Source of the DNA: Candidatus Cryptobacteroides intestinavium
GTDB lineage: Bacteria > Bacteroidota > Bacteroidia > Bacteroidales > UBA932
Length of the DNA: 45,349 nucleotides
Direction of reading: 5' to 3'
Assembly: GCA_017694845.1 (NCBI GenBank)
Contig: JADIMI010000052.1
Span: 1 to 45,349 of the forward strand
In this document: positions 43,222 through 45,349 of the stretch, piece after piece
Position numbering within the stretch: the first letter of the stretch is position 1
Layout of the letters: every line of letters begins with the position of its first letter
Notes under the pieces: generated by a model
Told to the model about the DNA's origin: nothing
The model's input: the letters and a program-made list of their open reading frames with translations, nothing else
Databases searched by the model: none
Program-made: the position numbers and the translations under genes

Positions 43222-43721
43222 AACTGCTCGTTGGCCGTCGGATTTCCTATAAACACAGGATGTCCATCCCGGTCAAGCAGAAAACTATGGAACCTCTTGT
43301 CATCCGGAAGACCCGGATTCGCCTTTTCAAACGCGCCATCCATATCGACGTAAAGGGCATACGGATAGTTAAGACGCATCAGATCCACCATTGCGCCATC
43401 ATATTCCAACTGCCTCGGAGAGAATATCGTATATATTCCAAGGCCCGGATACTCTTCCGTCAGTTCATACAGATCCTTGACATCCTCCATGTGCATGATC
43501 TTACAGGAACTGCACTCGAGAGAATCATTATAGATGACCATCTTAAACAGACTTTCTTCAGGTTTCCCTTCAGAAATCTCGCGATGCTCGATCTTGACAA
43601 GTTCCGGAAGTACTATCGTCTCCTCCCGAAAAACGGCTATCTGCTTTTCTATCTCATCATTGTCTGTACACGACAGAAGAGTAGTAACTGCCACCACAAG
43701 AATCCATACCGATTTCCTCAT
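43146..43721 (-). CDS. Thioredoxin-fold lipoprotein of the NVEALA/propeller cluster
   Basis: A protein of 191 residues from the ATG at 43721, which gives the signal MRKSVWILVVAVTTLLSC with a lipobox; a TTG at 43736 is a weaker alternative. The thioredoxin-like domain has LECSSCKIMHM (CxxC) and the C-terminal RFHSFLLDRDGHPVFIGNP shared with the protein at 7913. The last ~11 residues (NGGVYVEPEKR) go beyond that paralogue and overlap the next NVEALA frame. It starts 12 bp after the propeller stop. It probably handles disulphides of exported peptides, but activity is not proven. Confidence 0.72.
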   Translation of the reverse strand: MRKSVWILVVAVTTLLSCTDNDEIEKQIAVFREETIVLPELVKIEHREISEGKPEESLFKMVIYNDSLECSSCKIMHMEDVKDLYELTEEYPGLGIYTIFSPRQLEYDGAMVDLMRLNYPYALYVDMDGAFEKANPGLPDDKRFHSFLLDRDGHPVFIGNPTANEQLWVLFKEVLANLEANGGVYVEPEKR

Positions 43722-43732
43722 TGCCCGCACAA

Positions 43733-44854
43733 TCAATAGTTCAACGTATGGAACACAAGCACAGGATTATCATATTCCGATATAGCCGCAAGGTCCTCGA
43801 TGCCGAAATCCTCTCCCTGCTTCTTCGCCCATGCCGCGTATATCGAAGATATGACAGTCTTCCCATCGTATCCCTCTATATCACCCGAGTCAAACAACGG
43901 AAATGCTGGATCTATATTCTCATTTACAAGATAATATTCGGATTTACCTGACTTTAAATCAACCTTGACAAAACAGTCCCGATATCCTCTCTCTGACAGG
44001 AAACAGGAAAATACTGCGAATAATGTATTATCGTCAACAGTTACATATTCTATATTTCGCAAAGATTCTTCATTCTTGTATCTGTCACTCAATTCACCAT
44101 AACTCGAACCATGAAGTTCCTCTTGCGTTATCCTGTTCTTCAGGTTTATATCAAATTCATATACCGGTTCATATTCATCCTCGCTCAATCTATACACGAT
44201 ATTATCATAAATCTGGGCAGTGTAGACAAAACCTGACTCCTTGCTGCAGAAAGGTCTGTTATCAGAAAACAGATAACTCTCGTTTTCTTCGAAAGGGTCA
44301 TATTCCGCCAAAACCTTGTTGCCATCAGACGGATCTATGAGAACAAAATTGAACTTTCCGTCATTACTCCTGCTGGAATACAGCCAGACCCTGTCCTTGC
44401 CAACAACGCAGAACTTGTCATAGCCGTAATCCATCCGTACGGTCCTCAATGATGAACCAGAATTATCATACACTATAATTTTATTCCCCGACAGCACATA
44501 TATTTCAGAATCGCACACATCAAAGTCATCTATGTAAATATATTCACCTGGACCACGGCCCTGTCGGTCTATCTTCCCGAGCCACTTGCCGTCCTTCCTG
44601 TCGAACATCTGCAGGACATCCCCGTCTGCAATATAAATGACGTCGTTCTCTATTTTCAACTTGTCTATGCCCTGCAGTATGCAACTGTCGTTCGTCTCCA
44701 GGAATATATAACCATCCATCGACTTGATGAAATCCGTTATATCAGCCTGACTATTTATATTAACTGATATTAATTGACAGTTATCATCTCCTGCTCTATT
44801 GCACGAGACAAACACGACAACAATTATAATCAATAAATTAAAAAAACGTATCAT
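43733..44854 (-). CDS. Six-bladed beta-propeller lipoprotein
   Basis: A 373-residue protein with lipobox FVSC (near residue 18) and GRGPGEYIYIDDFDV (near 99), the best match to the family motif in this window. Blade motifs include DGDVLQMFDRKDGKWLGKIDRQ and SGNKIIVYDNSGSSLRTV. The ATG overlaps the NVEALA peptide stop (ATGA at 44851-44854), so its translation is tied to the peptide. The order NVEALA, propeller, thioredoxin-like is the reference for judging the broken copies elsewhere in the window. Confidence 0.78.
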   Translation of the reverse strand: MIRFFNLLIIIVVVFVSCNRAGDDNCQLISVNINSQADITDFIKSMDGYIFLETNDSCILQGIDKLKIENDVIYIADGDVLQMFDRKDGKWLGKIDRQGRGPGEYIYIDDFDVCDSEIYVLSGNKIIVYDNSGSSLRTVRMDYGYDKFCVVGKDRVWLYSSRSNDGKFNFVLIDPSDGNKVLAEYDPFEENESYLFSDNRPFCSKESGFVYTAQIYDNIVYRLSEDEYEPVYEFDINLKNRITQEELHGSSYGELSDRYKNEESLRNIEYVTVDDNTLFAVFSCFLSERGYRDCFVKVDLKSGKSEYYLVNENIDPAFPLFDSGDIEGYDGKTVISSIYAAWAKKQGEDFGIEDLAAISEYDNPVLVFHTLNY

Positions 44855-45195
44855 AATATCTCATATAAATCTATGCACTCTATTGGTCTACAAGTCTCAT
44901 CACCACCTGATTTACAGATAACTTTACCATCAAATGTTACAGTCCCTCTTGAGCCTACTGTTATATTTCCTCCAAAAATTTTAATTTTCGCACCAGCACC
45001 TGCTGTGATAGTACACTTCTCTTCTTTCCGTTTGTAATTTGCATCAAGACCACCTGTTTCTTCCGCTGCAAGTGCTTCCGCATTTGCTTTCAAGAGACTT
45101 GTCGAATTGCTTTCCTTATTGTTTACGTAAACGAAAGCCGAAACCGCTGCAGCCATGAGCACCGCTCCTGCTGCAATAATCAAATTCTTTTTCAT
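44851..45195 (-). CDS. NVEALA-type secreted peptide
   Basis: A protein of 114 residues from the ATG at 45195. The upstream open frame to 45249 lies across the promoter, so I exclude it. It has a basic start (MKKN), one hydrophobic helix (LIIAAGAVLMAAAVSAFVYV) and the signature KANAEALAAEE. The core is 72 residues with four Cys: EEKCTI, KVICKS and ETCRPIEC. The Gly-rich TITAGAGAKIKIFGGNITVGS part looks like beta structure. It is translation-coupled to the propeller gene. This is the only complete NVEALA gene in the minus-strand cluster and has its own promoter. Confidence 0.75.
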   Translation of the reverse strand: MKKNLIIAAGAVLMAAAVSAFVYVNNKESNSTSLLKANAEALAAEETGGLDANYKRKEEKCTITAGAGAKIKIFGGNITVGSRGTVTFDGKVICKSGGDETCRPIECIDLYEIL

Positions 45196-45219
45196 AATAT
45201 TAATTTTATTATAACGTTG

Positions 45220-45250
45220 CAAAGTTACGGCACTTATTCTTAACCGCAAA
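45220..45250 (-). promoter_or_regulatory. Promoter of the NVEALA/propeller operon
   Basis: On the minus strand TTTG (45247-45250), 19 bp, TAACTTTG (45220-45227), 24 bp before the ATG at 45195. It is an excellent Bacteroidota promoter and the likely start of the long minus-strand transcript. Confidence 0.7.
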
Positions 45251-45262
45251 AAATTTCGTTTG

Positions 45263-45276
45263 ACATTTTAAAATGT
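45263..45276. promoter_or_regulatory. 14-bp perfect palindrome upstream of the NVEALA promoter
   Basis: ACATTTTAAAATGT, 12 bp upstream of the -33 box. It could be an operator or activator site; AT-rich palindromes also arise by chance. Confidence 0.35.
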
Positions 45277-45349
45277 AACTTATTGAAAATCAGATACCAT
45301 TTTTACAACTTTCTGACACTTGCCTCTTTTGCCGCTTTTCAGCGTGCTC

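Noticed and set aside
43080..43739. Plus-strand frame opposite the thioredoxin-like lipoprotein
   Set aside because: Antisense to a protein with a lipobox and motifs conserved with the paralogue at 7913.

Overview
The window looks like chromosomal DNA from a Bacteroidales bacterium (phylum Bacteroidota). The evidence is the fused SecDF, the FloA/NfeD pair, many lipoproteins of the six-bladed beta-propeller type, NVEALA-type peptides, and promoters of the Bacteroidota form (TTTG, 19-21 bp, TAnnTTTG). I cannot place the genus. No database search was run; family names rest on recognised motifs.

Layout. (1) 44-5408, plus strand: a lipoprotein exo/endonuclease/phosphatase, a NapH-like polyferredoxin with an Fe-S aldo/keto reductase, a ZIP metal transporter and a sugar O-acetyltransferase. 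(2) 5409-7064: structured intergenic repeats abutting a dead insertion sequence. (3) 7146-10986, plus strand: a decayed cluster of beta-propeller lipoproteins, a thioredoxin-like lipoprotein and NVEALA peptides, carrying traces of tandem duplication. (4) 11068-15563: a 4.4-kb integrated element in the 3' end of a tRNA-Ser(GCT) gene, with tyrosine integrase, serine resolvase, a replication-initiator-like protein and a DUF3853-like DNA-binding protein, bounded by 68-bp att repeats. (5) 15833-27319: housekeeping genes: floA, nfeD and a PD40/SPOR protein on minus; secDF, dnaE and a ThiL-like protein on plus. (6) 27320-28682: a second, larger block of the same repeats as in (2). (7) 28683-45195, minus strand: a small secreted protein, two RND pumps, a periplasmic adaptor and TolC, preceded by a long cluster of beta-propeller lipoproteins, an O-antigen-ligase-like TPR protein, thioredoxin-like lipoproteins, NVEALA peptides and a signal peptidase I fragment.

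How the genes may work together. The NVEALA peptides have a membrane leader and short, often cysteine-containing cores. They recur beside thioredoxin-fold lipoproteins with CxxC and propeller lipoproteins with a GRGPxE motif. In the 38-45 kb cluster the same strand also carries a glycan-ligase-like membrane protein, a decayed signal peptidase and a complete tripartite exporter. This suggests a peptide maturation, surface display or export system, which is inference. Several members are broken, so the loci look as if they are turning over.

Two structured repeat families occur in both repeat blocks. One is made of 71-bp units with inverted ends, always in pairs 14 bp apart. The other is a hairpin with a conserved interior but differing, still complementary stems.
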